From Glandiceps talaboti (taxonomy: Eukaryota > Hemichordata > Enteropneusta > Spengelidae), in the NCBI RefSeq assembly GCF_964340395.1, contig NC_135565.1:7232742-7296741 (forward strand): a stretch of DNA of 64,000 nt, in the 5' to 3' direction. The translations under genes were made by a program, and so were the position numbers. How positions within the stretch are numbered: the first letter of the stretch is position 1; each line of letters opens with the position of its first letter. This document shows positions 37,205 to 51,154 of the stretch, one piece after another. The notes beneath the pieces are model-generated. The model was given only the letters and a program-made list of their open reading frames with translations. It was not told the DNA's origin and ran no database searches.

Positions 37205-40200
37205 ATGAGATTTGGAAAAGAGCAAAGTTTGCAAGGCTAGGTACATGTAACTCTGGTGTCCGGTCTCAGTTACATGTACATGCTAAAAATCAAAATGGCT
37301 GACATTTTTCTTATTAATTTTAGTAGTTTAATCTAAGATGGGTAGAAGTAGGTGAAAAACAGTGACAGTGTTGTTGTAGCATGAATCAATTTGGAAAAGA
37401 GTATAGTTTGTAAGGCTAGGTAACTCTGGTGTCTGGTCTCCTAGTTACATGCTAAAAATCAAAATGGCTGACAATTTTCTAACAAATTTTAGTAGTTTAG
37501 TCTAAGATGGATAGAAATAGGTGAAAAACAGTGACAGTGTTATTGTAGCATGATTCAATTTGGAAAGGAGTATAGTTTGTAAGGTTAGGTAACTCTGGTG
37601 TCTGGTCTCCTAGTTACATGCTAAAAATCAAAATGGCGGACATTTTTCTAATAAATTTTAGTAGTTTAGTCTAAGATGGATAGAAATAGGTAAAAAACAG
37701 TGACAGTGTTATTGTAGCATGAATGAATTTGGAAAAGAGTATAGTTTGTAAGGCTAGGTAACTCTGGTGTCTGGTCTCCTAGTTACATGCTAAAAATCAA
37801 AATGGCTGACATTTTTCTAATAAATTTTCGTAGTTTAGTCTAAGATGGATAGAAATAGGTGAAAAACAGTGACAGTGTTATTGTAGCATGAATGAATTTG
37901 GAAAGGAGTATAGTTTGTAAGGTTATGTAACTCTGGTGTCTGGTCTCCTAGTTACATGCTAAAAATCAAAATGGCGGACATTTTTCTAATAAATTTTAGT
38001 AGTTTAGTCTAAGATGGATAGAAATAGGTGAAAAACAGTGACAGTGTTATTGTAGCATGATTCAATTTGGAAAGGAGTATAGTTTGTAAGGTTAGGTAAC
38101 TCTGGTGTCTGGTCTCCTAGTTACATGCTAAAAATCAAAATGGCGGACATTTTTCTAATAAATTTTAGTAGTTTAGTCTAAGATGGATAGAAATAGGTAA
38201 AAAACAGTGACAGTGTTATTGTAGCATGAATGAATTTGGAAAAGAGTATAGTTTGTAAGGCTAGGTAACTCTGGTGTCTGGTCTCCTAGTTACATGCTAA
38301 AAATCAAAATGGCTGACATTTTTCTAACAAATTTTAGTAGTTTAGTCTAAGATGGATAGAAATAGGTGAAAAACAGTGACAGTGTTATTGTAGCATGAAT
38401 GAATTTGGAAAGGAGTATAGTTTGTAAGGTTAGGTAACTCTGGTGTCTGGTCTCCTAGTTACATGCTAAAAATCAAAATGGCTGACATTTTTCTAATAAA
38501 TTTTAGTAGTTTAGTCTAAGATGGATAGAAGTAGGTGAGAAACAGTGACAGTGTTGTTGTAGCATGATTCAATTTGGAAAGGAGTATAGTTTGTAAGGTT
38601 AGGTAACTCTGGTGTCTGGTCTCCTAGTTACATGCTAAAAATCAAAATGGCGGACATTTTTCTAATAAATTTTAGTAGTTTAGTCTAAGATGGATAGAAG
38701 TAGGTGAGAAACAGTGACAGTGTTGTTGTAGCATGATTCAATTTGGAAAGGAGCATAGTTTGTAAGGTTAGGTAACTCTGGTGTCTGGTCTCCTAGTTAC
38801 ATGCTAAAAATCAAAATGGCTGACATTTTTCTAATAAATTTTAGTAGTTTAGTCTAAGATGGATAGAAGTAGGTGAGAAACAGTGACAGTGTTATTGTAG
38901 CATGATTCAATTTGGAAAGGAGTATAGTTTGTAAGGTTAGGTAACTCTGGTGTCTGGTCTCCTAGTTACATGCTAAAAATCAAAATGGCGGACATTTTTC
39001 TAATAAATTTTAGTAGTTTAGTCTAAGATGGATAGAAGTAGGTGAGAAACAGTGACAGTGTTGTTGTAGCATGATTCAATTTGGAAAGGAGTATAGTTTG
39101 TAAGGTTAGGTAACTCTGGTGTCTGGTCTCCTAGTTACATGCTAAAAATCAAAATGGCTGACATTTTTCTAATAAATTTTAGTAGTTTAGTCTAAGATGG
39201 ATAGAAGTAGGTGAGAAACAGTGACAGTGTTATTGTAGCATGATTCAATTTGGAAAGGAGTATAGTTTGTAAGGTTAGGTAACTCTGGTGTCTGGTCTCC
39301 TAGTTACATGCTAAAAATCAAAATGGCTGACATTTTTCTAATAAATTTTAGTAGTTTAGTCTAAGATGGATAGAAGTAGGTGAGAAACAGTGACAGTGTT
39401 GTTGTAGCATGATTCAATTTGGAAAGGAGTATAGTTTGTAAGGTTAGGTAACTCTGGTGTCTGGTCTCCTAGTTACATGCTAAAAATCAAAATGGCGGAC
39501 ATTTTTCTAATAAATTTTAGTAGTTTAGTCTAAGATGGATAGAAGTAGGTGAGAAACAGTGACAGTGTTGTTGTAGCATGATTCAATTTGGAAAGGAGCA
39601 TAGTTTGTAAGGTTAGGTAACTCTGGTGTCTGGTCTCCTAGTTACATGCTAAAAATCAAAATGGCTGACATTTTTCTAATAAATTTTAGTAGTTTAGTCT
39701 AAGATGGATAGAAGTAGGTGAAAAACAGTGACAGTGTTGTTGTAGCATGATTCAATTTGGAAAGGAGCATAGTTTGTAAGGTTAGGTAACTCTGGTGTCT
39801 GGTCTCCTAGTTACATGCTAAAAATCAAAATGGCTGACATTTTTCTAATAAATTTTAGTAGTTTAGTCGAAGATGGATAGAAGTAGGTGAGAAACAGTGA
39901 CAGTGTTGTTGTAGCATGATTCAATTTGGAAAGGAGTATAGTTTGTAAGGTTAGGTAACTCTGGTGTCTGGTCTCCTAGTTACATGCTAAAAATCAAAAT
40001 GGCGGACATTTTTCTAATAAATTTTAGTAGTTTAGTCTAAGATGGATAGAAATAGGTGAAAAACAGTGACAGTGTTATTGTAGCATGATTCAATTTGGAA
40101 AGGAGTATAGTTTGTAAGGTTAGGTAACTCTGGTGTCTGGTCTCCTAGTTACATGCTAAAAATCAAAATGGCTGACATTTTTCTAATAAATTTTAGTAGT

Positions 40201-43200
40201 TTAGTCTAAGATGGATAGAAGTAGGTGAGAAACAGTGACAGTGTTGTTGTAGCATGATTCAATTTGGAAAGGAGTATAGTTTGTAAGGTTAGGTAACTCT
40301 GGTGTCTGGTCTCCTAGTTACATGCTAAAAATCAAAATGGCGGACATTTTTCTAATAAATTTTAGTAGTTTAGTCTAAGATGGATAGAAGTAGGTGAGAA
40401 ACAGTGACAGTGTTGTTGTAGCATGATTCAATTTGGAAAGGAGCATAGTTTGTAAGGTTAGGTAACTCTGGTGTCTGGTCTCCTAGTTACATGCTAAAAA
40501 TCAAAATGGCTGACATTTTTCTAATAAATTTTAGTAGTTTAGTCTAAGATGGATAGAAGTAGGTGAAAAACAGTGACAGTGTTGTTGTAGCATGATTCAA
40601 TTTGGAAAGGAGCATAGTTTGTAAGGTTAGGTAACTCTGGTGTCTGGTCTCCTAGTTACATGCTAAAAATCAAAATGGCTGACATTTTTCTAATAAATTT
40701 TAGTAGTTTAGTCGAAGATGGATAGAAGTAGGTGAGAAACAGTGACAGTGTTGTTGTAGCATGATTCAATTTGGAAAGGAGTATAGTTTGTAAGGTTAGG
40801 TAACTCTGGTGTCTGGTCTCCTAGTTACATGCTAAAAATCAAAATGGCGGACATTTTTCTAATAAATTTTAGTAGTTTAGTCTAAGATGGATAGAAATAG
40901 GTGAAAAACAGTGACAGTGTTATTGTAGCATGATTCAATTTGGAAAGGAGTATAGTTTGTAAGGTTAGGTAACTCTGGTGTCTGGTCTCCTAGTTACATG
41001 CTAAAAATCAAAATGGCGGACATTTTTCTAATAAATTTTAGTAGTTTAGTCTAAGATGGATAGAAATAGGTAAAAAACAGTGACAGTGTTATTGTAGCAT
41101 GAATGAATTTGGAAAAGAGTATAGTTTGTAAGGCTAGGTAACTCTGGTGTCTGGTCTCCTAGTTACATGCTAAAAATCAAAATGGCTGACATTTTTCTAA
41201 CAAATTTTAGTAGTTTAGTCTAAGATGGATAGAAATAGGTGAAAAACAGTGACAGTGTTATTGTAGCATGATTCAATTTGGAAAGGAGTATAGTTTGTAA
41301 GGTTAGGTAACTCTGGTGTCTGGTCTCCTAGTTACATGCTAAAAATCAAAATGGCGGACATTTTTCTAATAAATTTTAGTAGTTTAGTCTAAGATGGATA
41401 GAAATAGGTAAAAAACAGTGACAGTGTTATTGTAGCATGAATGAATTTGGAAAAGAGTATAGTTTGTAAGGCTAGGTAACTCTGGTGTCTGGTCTCCTAG
41501 TTACATGCTAAAAATCAAAATGGCTGACATTTTTCTAACAAATTTTAGTAGTTTAGTCTAAGATGGATAGAAATAGGTGAAAAACAGTGACAGTGTTATT
41601 GTAGCATGAATGAATTTGGAAAGGAGTATAGTTTGTAAGGTTAGGTAACTCTGGTGTCTGGTCTCCTAGTTACATGCTAAAAATCAAAATGGCGGACATT
41701 TTTCTAATAAATTTTAGTAGTTTAGTCTAAGATGGATAGAAATAGGTGAAAAACAGTGACAGTGTTATTGTAGCATGATTCAATTTGGAAAGGAGTATAG
41801 TTTGTAAGGTTAGGTAACTCTGGTGTCTGGTCTCCTAGTTACATGCTAAAAATCAAAATGGCGGACATTTTTCTAATAAATTTTAGTAGTTTAGTCTAAG
41901 ATGGATAGAAATAGGTAAAAAACAGTGACAGTGTTATTGTAGCATGAATGAATTTGGAAAAGAGTATAGTTTGTAAGGCTAGGTAACTCTGGTGTCTGGT
42001 CTCCTAGTTACATGCTAAAAATCAAAATGGCTGACATTTTTCTAACAAATTTTAGTAGTTTAGTCTAAGATGGATAGAAATAGGTGAAAAACAGTGACAG
42101 TGTTATTGTAGCATGATTCAATTTGGAAAGGAGTATAGTTTGTAAGGTTAGGTAACTCTGGTGTCTGGTCTCCTAGTTACATGCTAAAAATCAAAATGGC
42201 GGACATTTTTCTAATAAATTTTAGTAGTTTAGTCTAAGATGGATAGAAATAGGTAAAAAACAGTGACAGTGTTATTGTAGCATGAATGAATTTGGAAAAG
42301 AGTATAGTTTGTAAGGCTAGGTAACTCTGGTGTCTGGTCTCCTAGTTACATGCTAAAAATCAAAATGGCTGACATTTTTCTAACAAATTTTAGTAGTTTA
42401 GTCTAAGATGGATAGAAATAGGTGAAAAACAGTGACAGTGTTATTGTAGCATGAATGAATTTGGAAAGGAGTATAGTTTGTAAGGTTAGGTAACTCTGGT
42501 GTCTGGTCTCCTAGTTACATGCTAAAAATCAAAATGGCTGACATTTTTCTAACAAATTTTAGTAGTTTAGTCTAAGATGGATAGAAATAGGTGAAAAACA
42601 GTGACAGTGTTATTGTAGCATGAATGAATTTGGAAAGGAGTATAGTTTGTAAGGTTAGGTAACTCTGGTGTCTGGTCTCCTAGTTACATGCTAAAAATCA
42701 AAATGGCTGACATTTTTCTAATAAATTTTAGTAGTTTAGTCTAAGATGGATAGAAGTAGGTGAGAAACAGTGACAGTGTTGTTGTAGCATGATTCAATTT
42801 GGAAAGGAGTATAGTTTGTAAGGTTAGGTAACTCTGGTGTCTGGTCTCCTAGTTACATGCTAAAAATCAAAATGGCGGACATTTTTCTAATAAATTTTAG
42901 TAGTTTAGTCTAAGATGGATAGAAGTAGGTGAGAAACAGTGACAGTGTTGTTGTAGCATGATTCAATTTGGAAAGGAGTATAGTTTGTAAGGTTAGGTAA
43001 CTCTGGTGTCTGGTCTCCTAGTTACATGCTAAAAATCAAAATGGCGGACATTTTTCTAATAAATTTTAGTAGTTTAGTCTAAGATGGATAGAAGTAGGTG
43101 AGAAACAGTGACAGTGTTGTTGTAGCATGATTCAATTTGGAAAGGAGCATAGTTTGTAAGGTTAGGTAACTCTGGTGTCTGGTCTCCTAGTTACATGCTA

Positions 43201-44320
43201 AAAATCAAAATGGCGGACATTTTTCTAATAAATTTTAGTAGTTTAGTCTAAGATGGATAGAAATAGGTAAAAAACAGTGACAGTGTTATTGTAGCATGAA
43301 TGAATTTGGAAAAGAGTATAGTTTGTAAGGTTAGGTAACTCTGGTGTCTGGTCTCCTAGTTACATGCTAAAAATCAAAATGGCTGACATTTTTCTAACAA
43401 ATTTTAGTAGTTTAGTCTAAGATGGATAGAAATAGGTGAAAAACAGTGACAGTGTTATTGTAGCATTATTCAATTTGGAAAGGAGTATAGTTTGTAAGGT
43501 TAGGTAACTCTGGTGTCTGGTCTCCTAGTTACATGCTAAAAATCAAAATGGCGGACATTTTTCTAATAAATTTTAGTAGTTTAGTCTAAGATGGATAGAA
43601 ATACATGAAAAACAGTGACAGTGTTATTGTAGCATGATTCAATTTGGAAAGGAGTATAGTTTGTAAGGCTAGGTAACTCTGGTGTCTGGTCTCCTAGTTA
43701 CATGCTAAAAATCAAAATGGCTGACATTTTTCTAATAAATTTTAGTAGTTTAGTCTAAGATGGATAGAAGTAGGTGAGAAACAGTGACAGTGTTATTGTA
43801 GCATGATTCAATTTGGAAAGGAGCATAGTTTGTAAGGTTAGGTAACTCTGGTGTCTGGTCTCCTAGTTACATGCTAAAAATTAAAATGGCTGACATTTTT
43901 CTAATAAATTTTAGTAGTTTAGTCTAAGATGGGTAGAAGTAGGTGAGAAACAGTGACTGTTGTTGTAGCATGATTCAATTTGGAAAGGAGCATAGTTTGT
44001 AAGGTTAGGTAACTCTGGTGTCTGGTCTCCTAGTTACATGCTAAAAATCAAAATGGCGGACATTTTTCTAATAAATTTTAATAGTTTAGACTAAGATGGA
44101 TAGAAGTAGGTGAGAAACAGTGACAGTGTTGTTGTAGCATGAATGAATTTGGAATAGAGCATAGTTTGTAAGGCTAGGTATAACTCTGGTGTCTGGCCTC
44201 ATACAAAAATGTAGTTACATTTGTACATGTTTAAAACGAAAATTGCGAACATTTTTGTAATAAATTTTAGTACTTTAGTCTAAGATTGGTAAAGGAAGGT
44301 CAAAAACAAGGAAAGAGTTG
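37205..44320. repeat. 169-bp satellite array, about 42 monomers
   Basis: The marker GTAGCATGA repeats every 169 bp. From 37381 to 44139 there are 6758 bp, that is 40 units with one 2-bp deletion, plus diverged edge units at each end. Monomers vary at fixed positions (GATTCAATT or GAATGAATT, GGCGGAC or GGCTGAC, AATAAA or AACAAA, GAAGTAGG or AAATAGG). By these variants, units at 39240-40084 and 40085-40929 are the same five in the same order, and 40930-41774 and 41775-42619 agree in four of five. The higher-order period is 845 bp. No coding frame. Confidence 0.97.
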
Positions 44321-44344
44321 ATTTAGAATCCACCAGTTTGGAAA

Positions 44345-45460
44345 GAGCTTGTTTTGTCAAGAATGATAGCCCTGTGAAACTTACAAGTGTGTCTCTGAAT
44401 TGTCTTTTATATGCTGATGAGTCTCTACCACTAGAAATTAAAGTTGAGTTGCAAAGTTGTTTATTTAAATTACATTATTTTGTACAAAGTAGAAAATAAT
44501 AATCAACATTAAGAAATCAAGGTCATATGTAAATACAGGAAATCCAAATTTTATTTTTTATAATTTTACTCTCGACAATGTAAGCCTAAGAGAATACTGT
44601 TTTCTTGGTATCATTATTTCTTCTAACAGTAAATTTAAACAAAACCTCAATAACTTGAAGTTTAAATCCACGAGAGCTCTCTTAAGTTCATGTATAACTA
44701 TTTCTTCTAACTAGAGTATTTCTATTGATGTGGCTTTAGATCTCTTTGATTGTTTAATTGTTGCTATTGTGACTTACAGATGTGAAGTTTGGGGTTATGA
44801 AATTGAGAAATTTTCAGATTCTTGTTGATGTTTTTTTTTTCTTTTTATAGATTTCTACTTTGGGTTTCTTATAAGATATCAAGATGTGGTATTGTTGGAG
44901 AATTAGGTCATTTCCCCACTAATTTCACTGTAATTAAACTTCTGTTAAAGTATTGGTATAGATTAATTGTCGATGGACAATTTATTGTGAGCAGCCTACA
45001 TTTGTTCTATGTGTTATTCAACATGGGGTATTTATATTTTATTATTAGAAACTTACTTGTTAAATATAATGAGACAGTGTGTGGTCAAATCTTTGCAGGT
45101 TTAATTATACTAGGAAGGTTCATCATAATTTTATGACTTATGTCTAGAATTTTGTAATCATGGTACAGGGAATTACATAATGACATTAGAAGAAAAAAGT
45201 ACTAATAAAAACAAAATGAGAACATTTAGATTATTTAAAACAGCTTTTGGTTTTGAGAAACATCTTCTGCAAATTAAAAATCCAGTTGGTAGAAGACTAG
45301 TGACTAAATTTAGAATTTTGGATTATAATATTTATATTGAGTTGGGGAGATGGTGTACTCCTAAGATTCCTGTACATGATGAAAGAATCTTTAAATTTTG
45401 TCAAATTATGCGGTAGAAGATGAATTTCATCATTTCATGCTTTATTCTCATTATACAAAT
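44345..45460 (+). pseudogene. Non-LTR retrotransposon ORF2 remnant (C-terminal RT and tail)
   Basis: Broken frames in the right order: LNCLLYADE (catalytic YADD with the second Asp changed to Glu), then INIKKS, CFLGIIISS, a block ending TYRCEVWGYE, then VGELGHFP and LLKYWYRL, then KFRILDYNIYIELGRW, a lone IFKFC cysteine and VEDEFHHFM. This is the thumb and C-terminal zinc-like tail seen in CR1/L2/Jockey-type elements (family knowledge; exact clade inferred). Several stops and frameshifts make it dead. The 5' part is missing, and the fragment starts where the 169-bp array ends. Confidence 0.8.
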
Positions 45461-46860
45461 TAAAGAAAGGCACTTATTCTTCTTCTTTTTCATTAGATAA
45501 TTCAAATTTTCATTCAGTTTCTGCATATTTTGACCTCAGATGATAGACTTCCTCTTGGAAACTTTCTAGTCGATGTAAACAGTGCTCCATCAGTTGGTTA
45601 AAAGAATATATTTTAATCATTTTATTTCTGCACGTTATTTTTGTATGCTTTACCATGCATGTAAAGATTGACTGACTGTAGACACAGCTGAGAATACAGT
45701 ACTACTACCAGTATCAATGTCTGTTGTTAAACTTCATGCTAGTCACTAGGAAAGCTCAGAAAACTGTCTATGTATACACAATCTTGCATGGTTCTCTTCA
45801 AAACATCGTTCATTCCAACAGCTGTGTTTATTCAAAACTCATTATATGGCCCATTTTAAACCCACAGAATGTTAATTGTACTTGTGTCAATTGCTTTGTA
45901 CATTGTATTTTGAGCATAAAGATGCATTCATAATCATGTACGCATAATAAATGTTACACCTCGTTATCTTATCTTTATCTGTGTTTATGTGTTACAACTC
46001 AGAGTGAGACAATGCATAGGGATGGGTCTATACTAGCGACAAACACACTACTTTCTAAACTGCATGTCCTGCTTGGTATTACGGGAAACGTTTCTGACAA
46101 TGGAGAATCAGTCCCTTGTGACGTGAGCTAAGATTCTATTCAAGAATGCTATCTATGATGATCATACAAAATAATGACGTTATTTGGGTATATACAATAT
46201 TCAAAGTTATCGTTGCCGGCGATTGCTCCGGAATATTCAGCTGCCAATATTGATTGTTTTGTATTACGGTCGAAATAGAGTAGAATATTGCCATCATGGA
46301 ATAGTGTATACTTATTAGCACACAATTACAAGTTGTTGTGATCCAGACACACGCATAGTTTTTCTAATAATAGTGACACATGTACATTTTTGTCGATGAA
46401 AGAACAGGGGTCAACTTACCGTGAAAGTTCGCACCTCTGGTTCGCACTTGCACTACGCTCTCGCGATGTATACATCTAGACTGGAACACAGACAATTCTG
46501 TGACTTGAAGGAGCACTAGCACTGCACGTGAAGTACAAGTGACACATGTGCATGATGTGAATAACTATATACACAAACAAATTGTAACGTGTGCAAAATG
46601 CGCAGGCGTAAACCCGAATATGTATTAAACCAGACACAGGCGTTGTTTACCAGTCACATGCGTTACTGGCAACTCTCATGTCTGCAAACTCGACAACGCG
46701 CGTACTGCCTCTATCGACCATTGACCACACAGCATGCAACACACAGGTTCGTAAAGCAGATACGGTAGTTGTAGACACGAATGTTTATGTCAATGTCTGA
46801 CTGACTTGTTCAGATGCCGTAGTTCGCTAATACACGGAGTAGATAAACCGTCCCAGAGAG
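45461..46860. other. Intergenic sequence
   Basis: The first part is probably the 3' tail of the dead non-LTR element, with AATAAA near 45945. The rest is low-copy. A minus-strand splice-donor match (GGTAAGTTGA, complement of 46411-46420) next to a CpG-containing stretch (46420-46480) could mark a noncoding first exon, but no gene is supported. Confidence 0.35.
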
Positions 46861-47470
46861 CTATGGACTTGTTTGTATCCAACAGTTGACTGGTAGAGTA
46901 GAAAAGAAATCTGGGGAGTCTGTATGACCCCTAGTTAATCTAAATGGCACGGGTTTTGTGCAAATCCACAGAATTGAGACTGTTTGAACATTTCTCTCTT
47001 TTTTTTCTTTAAAGGTACTCTTAAGATGGCATAGAAATAGTCCTACCAATAAATAACCTTCGTCTTGTTGTTTCTTTGACTCCATGTAATATCACCGTCT
47101 ATAATACAATGTGTATTTTGCATGAAAGTAACCGACAAAATCTGTTTCGGATAAGGAGAAGATGGGAAGTGATTGTAATCAATACTCGGGCTATACAATG
47201 GAAATATGTCATGCCACCATAGTGATTACAACAATCACTTATAAATAAATAAATATAGGAAATATAGGCCAACCTATTACCATGTAGTGAACAGAGTGGA
47301 GTGTACATATATCCCATAGAGGTACCTATTGACTTTTATAGACTATTTCCAATTGAGTAACATCATACACTACATTCCAGATATTTAAAAAATTGCACAT
47401 TTTGCTGAAATTCTGAAAACAGGTGTTACAGCAAAGCATTGCCATTGTAAAAGATCTCAGATTTGATTGA

Positions 47471-47525
47471 TTTTATTTTATTTTATTTTATTTTATTTTA
47501 TTTTATTTTATTTTATTTTATTGAG
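47471..47525. repeat. TTTTA pentanucleotide microsatellite
   Basis: About eleven TTTTA units inside D copy 4. Confidence 0.95.
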
Positions 47526-49731
47526 ATTTATTTCATTTTGTTTTGTTTCGCTTTAACGTTTGGTTTAATTGTTTTATTGAATTTTTTTTTTTAAATTTCA
47601 TTTTATCTTATTTGTAAAAAGGAAACTTAAAATTCTAATGTAACTTTAATTTCTTGTTGATCATACTTCCGTGTTAAATCAATTTAATTTGAAATTCAAA
47701 ATATGCATTTCGAGTAAGGCCTGTTTTAACAAAATATTCCAAAATGGCACATCACTTATGAATTATTAGGTAAATTTGATTGCTTCTACAATTATTAGCC
47801 CTGACCCGGATCTATAGTGGTACGGCAACAGTTTGTACTTCAGCTCCCTGGGAAGCATATTATACATTGCAGCCACTATGAATGCATAATAGTTTGTTTT
47901 GTCACGTTGCAACTTCTATCATTATATCAGGTAATAATAATATTGTAATATTCCTTGACGTATGGGTGCGAGTCTCTCTGTGTGTGTGTGGGGGGGGGGA
48001 GACATGTGAAATTTAAAAAAATCGCAACAGTCATGGAAATGTGGCATATCATAATTATGATTACGCATATCGCTAATATTTGTAAATTTGGTACGTTTTT
48101 CTTTATAAATTACAGCACACCAGTGACATTTCTTAACCGGAAACTCTCATGTCTTAATAAGGAAACACGTTTCATTCAACCCCATTACACCTACCAAGTC
48201 GTTCACTTCCTTTGTTAATCACTGTGGTCTGACATGGCAGGTCGTTGCAGGTAGATACAACTGGCCATGGTGTACGCTATTAAATAGGTAACTGAACCCA
48301 GACTTTTGTATAGATTACTATTAAATATTTGGACCAGGGTGTTGTATAGGGGTAATCGGGCGATCTTAAGCCATGAATTGCGTTCAATCTAAATTATTTT
48401 GTTATGATATGTACCGATGCATGAATCACTGTATGTTCTCTTTGGAGACTCCAGTTTTAATTCAAAATAACATGATGTAATGTAAAAAGAAAATGTTATA
48501 CCGCGATCGGACGTCTTAGGAACGATTTCAGTACTTTTATGGGGGTTGCCTACTGTAATAATACAGGTTATGAATGGAGGAACTGTATAGTATGTCGCGT
48601 GGGTCAGCAAATGATGGAAGTTAATATGTCATTGGTGACATAAATGTATGAACAACTCAAAAGATTGACCGGGTCAACATGTGATGAGAACATCGTGTAG
48701 ACATATTGTCAAAAGTATGGATAATAGACTTACAACATATCTCACGAAAGCTTTGTATGTGAAGTGGCAATTCAGATAGCTATCGCTGTGGCCCTATCTG
48801 TATGCTATAGGTCCGTTAAAGGCAACCTGTTGAGTGTCAAGAAAGGGCGTGTTGACTGAACCCGAGACATCTCCTTCATTCATACACAAATACCTGCTAA
48901 CTTATCTGATTATATTATGTCGACATACCAATGAATGCTTTAGCAGAATTTGATGATTTAGGATTCAGTTGACATTCTGTAATTCTCTAGGATGATTTGT
49001 GTAACTCAAAAGTCAATGCGGTAATTTAAAAAAAAATTTAAATACCGATATGAAGCAGACGGCGCGCCGTCGGTAGCCCATTTAGTTTCCGGGCTATCAT
49101 ATCTCGATAAATACACTCCTTCTTCAAAGTCTGGCACTTCTGCTGACTTTAAAGTACATTACTTGATAAAAGATTTGAATATATTCAGCGTACTTACCAA
49201 AAGAACGGTTCGTATGTCGACAAAATAGTTTCCCCTAAACGAGATATGTTTGATAGCGTCTTTGAATGGAGAGTGCACAGCACACATATGCACGTTGTTC
49301 TAGAAATAGTACGTCGATAGCGAATCGACGTACGTTGATTTGCTACGAGTATATCACGTGACATTCACATGTCACACATATACATTCTGTTGTGGTACTC
49401 AGTCGTCATTGGATATTTAAATGTAACATGGTTGGATAGTCTTTGTGTATCATCTGGTTGTGGGGTTTAAGAAATAAATCTAAAATGCGTCGTTGTATGT
49501 AATATGTCGCCAGAATACCTTTCCCTCAAGCGAGACGTTTTGATACAGTATAGTCTTTGAGTGAAGAGTGATATTGTTATGATCAGGTCATGTGATATAT
49601 TCACCAAGGTCACAGTTTGCGTAAACTACGTCACTGTTAAGTAATATTGATATACGTCATAGAGTATTTCGCAAAAGTGTCTTAGTAGTAATTGTGTATA
49701 GTCTTGTCGTGAGGTTTAATAAACCAAGTCT

Positions 49732-49732
49732 C

Positions 49733-49772
<40 letters not shown>
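49732..49772. repeat. TTG trinucleotide microsatellite
   Basis: About thirteen TTG units, at the equivalent place to the GTTGTT run near 12940 and close to the TGT run at 17255-17280 in other D copies. Confidence 0.95.
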
Positions 49773-50000
49773 GCTATTGTTGTTTATTTATTTGTGATGT
49801 CATTGTCGAATTCCTTTTATCCACATGGGAATAAATCACAGAGAAAGATGATAAGCCTTAAAGGTATCACAATGAAAATCTAGTCACGCTTACTTCTGAG
49901 TTTTGCCAGAAAAAAAATAGAGCTGTTCAACAGACCGAGCTACCTATATTTTAGTTCATTTGTTGTGATGACCATTCATAAACTCATGTGGTCACTAGTA

Positions 50001-50298
50001 TCATCGGAACGACGTGAATATAGTGGTTTATTGACTTGAACATTGTATTAAAGAGAGATCTCAAAATGAAAAGGACACAACCTCAAAAAACGTAAATGTA
50101 TAGTCCTTGTTTGACTGTGAAATGATCAGCTCCTCAACCCTCAATGACAATGTAACTGAATACGTCGTGGGTAAAAGGTCACCTACAGGGTTACGTGTTG
50201 AATACATTTTTGACTGCACTGGTATGGTACTGGTATGATAAAAACAAATTCATATCTACAACTCCCTCCATTCAAAAACGAAGTAACTCAGTAACCAT

Positions 50299-50337
<39 letters not shown>

Positions 50338-51105
50338 ATGTACATTAAAAACAACGCAATCACTTCGCTGATTAATGATATGTCACTACATGACATGCAT
50401 ATCGTTATTGTGACCGCAGGACTTCATTTAAATATTGTGTCATCGTATGTATTCGTCTGATAGTGCGTGATCTCTGAAGAAAAAAACATAGAAATCTCTG
50501 CCGACCAGTGAACTTCAATATATCGTCACAATTTCAAAATTGACCCAAACAGTTAAAAACCATGTTTTCCTGTTAATTTTTTCTTTTAAGCAAAATTGAA
50601 CGGAAAGCGAAATGCATGTGTGAGATTTTGTTGCTTGGCATTTTCGTTTCATATACTTCAGTTTCAATATTGAGCTTTTGATCATTTGTTTGTCACCGAG
50701 TCAGAAATGTATGCTGGCCCCGGTAGCCAATACTAAATTATTCACTCTTATCATTCCTTGGCAAAACTATTGTTTTCTTTCAATAAAAAATACTCAAAGA
50801 TAAAAAAAAAAAAAAAAAAAAAAACCTTATCGAACAGAAATTGCAATAATCCATAGTATATTTTTTTTCCCACATTTTCACATTGACAATAGATTAAGAA
50901 AAAAGTGTGATAGATTTCTTTAGAAATATATGTGGACTTTACTTTGCCTGACTAAATATATGGTAGGTAAATGAAGTATACAATTTTGTAAACTACAAGG
51001 TAAACGACTGCTTCTGAGGTCTGAATGTTCATAAAAAGTCTCCCGAGAGATAGAGAGGCAGACACATACATAGACAGAGGGGAGAGAGACACACTAGGGA
51101 GAGAT

Positions 51106-51154
<49 letters not shown>

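Larger units (their letters stand above)
46861..50000. repeat. D-family long repeat, copy 4 (complete order, most diverged)
   Basis: All three parts occur in order: part 1 (46861-48830), the middle block (48840-49490) and the end block (49690-50000). A second partial copy of the middle block lies at about 49490-49735. Shared landmarks include AAATATAGGCCAAC, AGATTGACCGGGTC and TACCGATATGA. It lies about 27 kb from the other copies. No protein family is recognised. Confidence 0.7.

Noticed and set aside
37205-44320. CRISPR-like regular array
   Set aside because: The whole 169-bp unit repeats with no unique spacers, and the sequence is eukaryotic.
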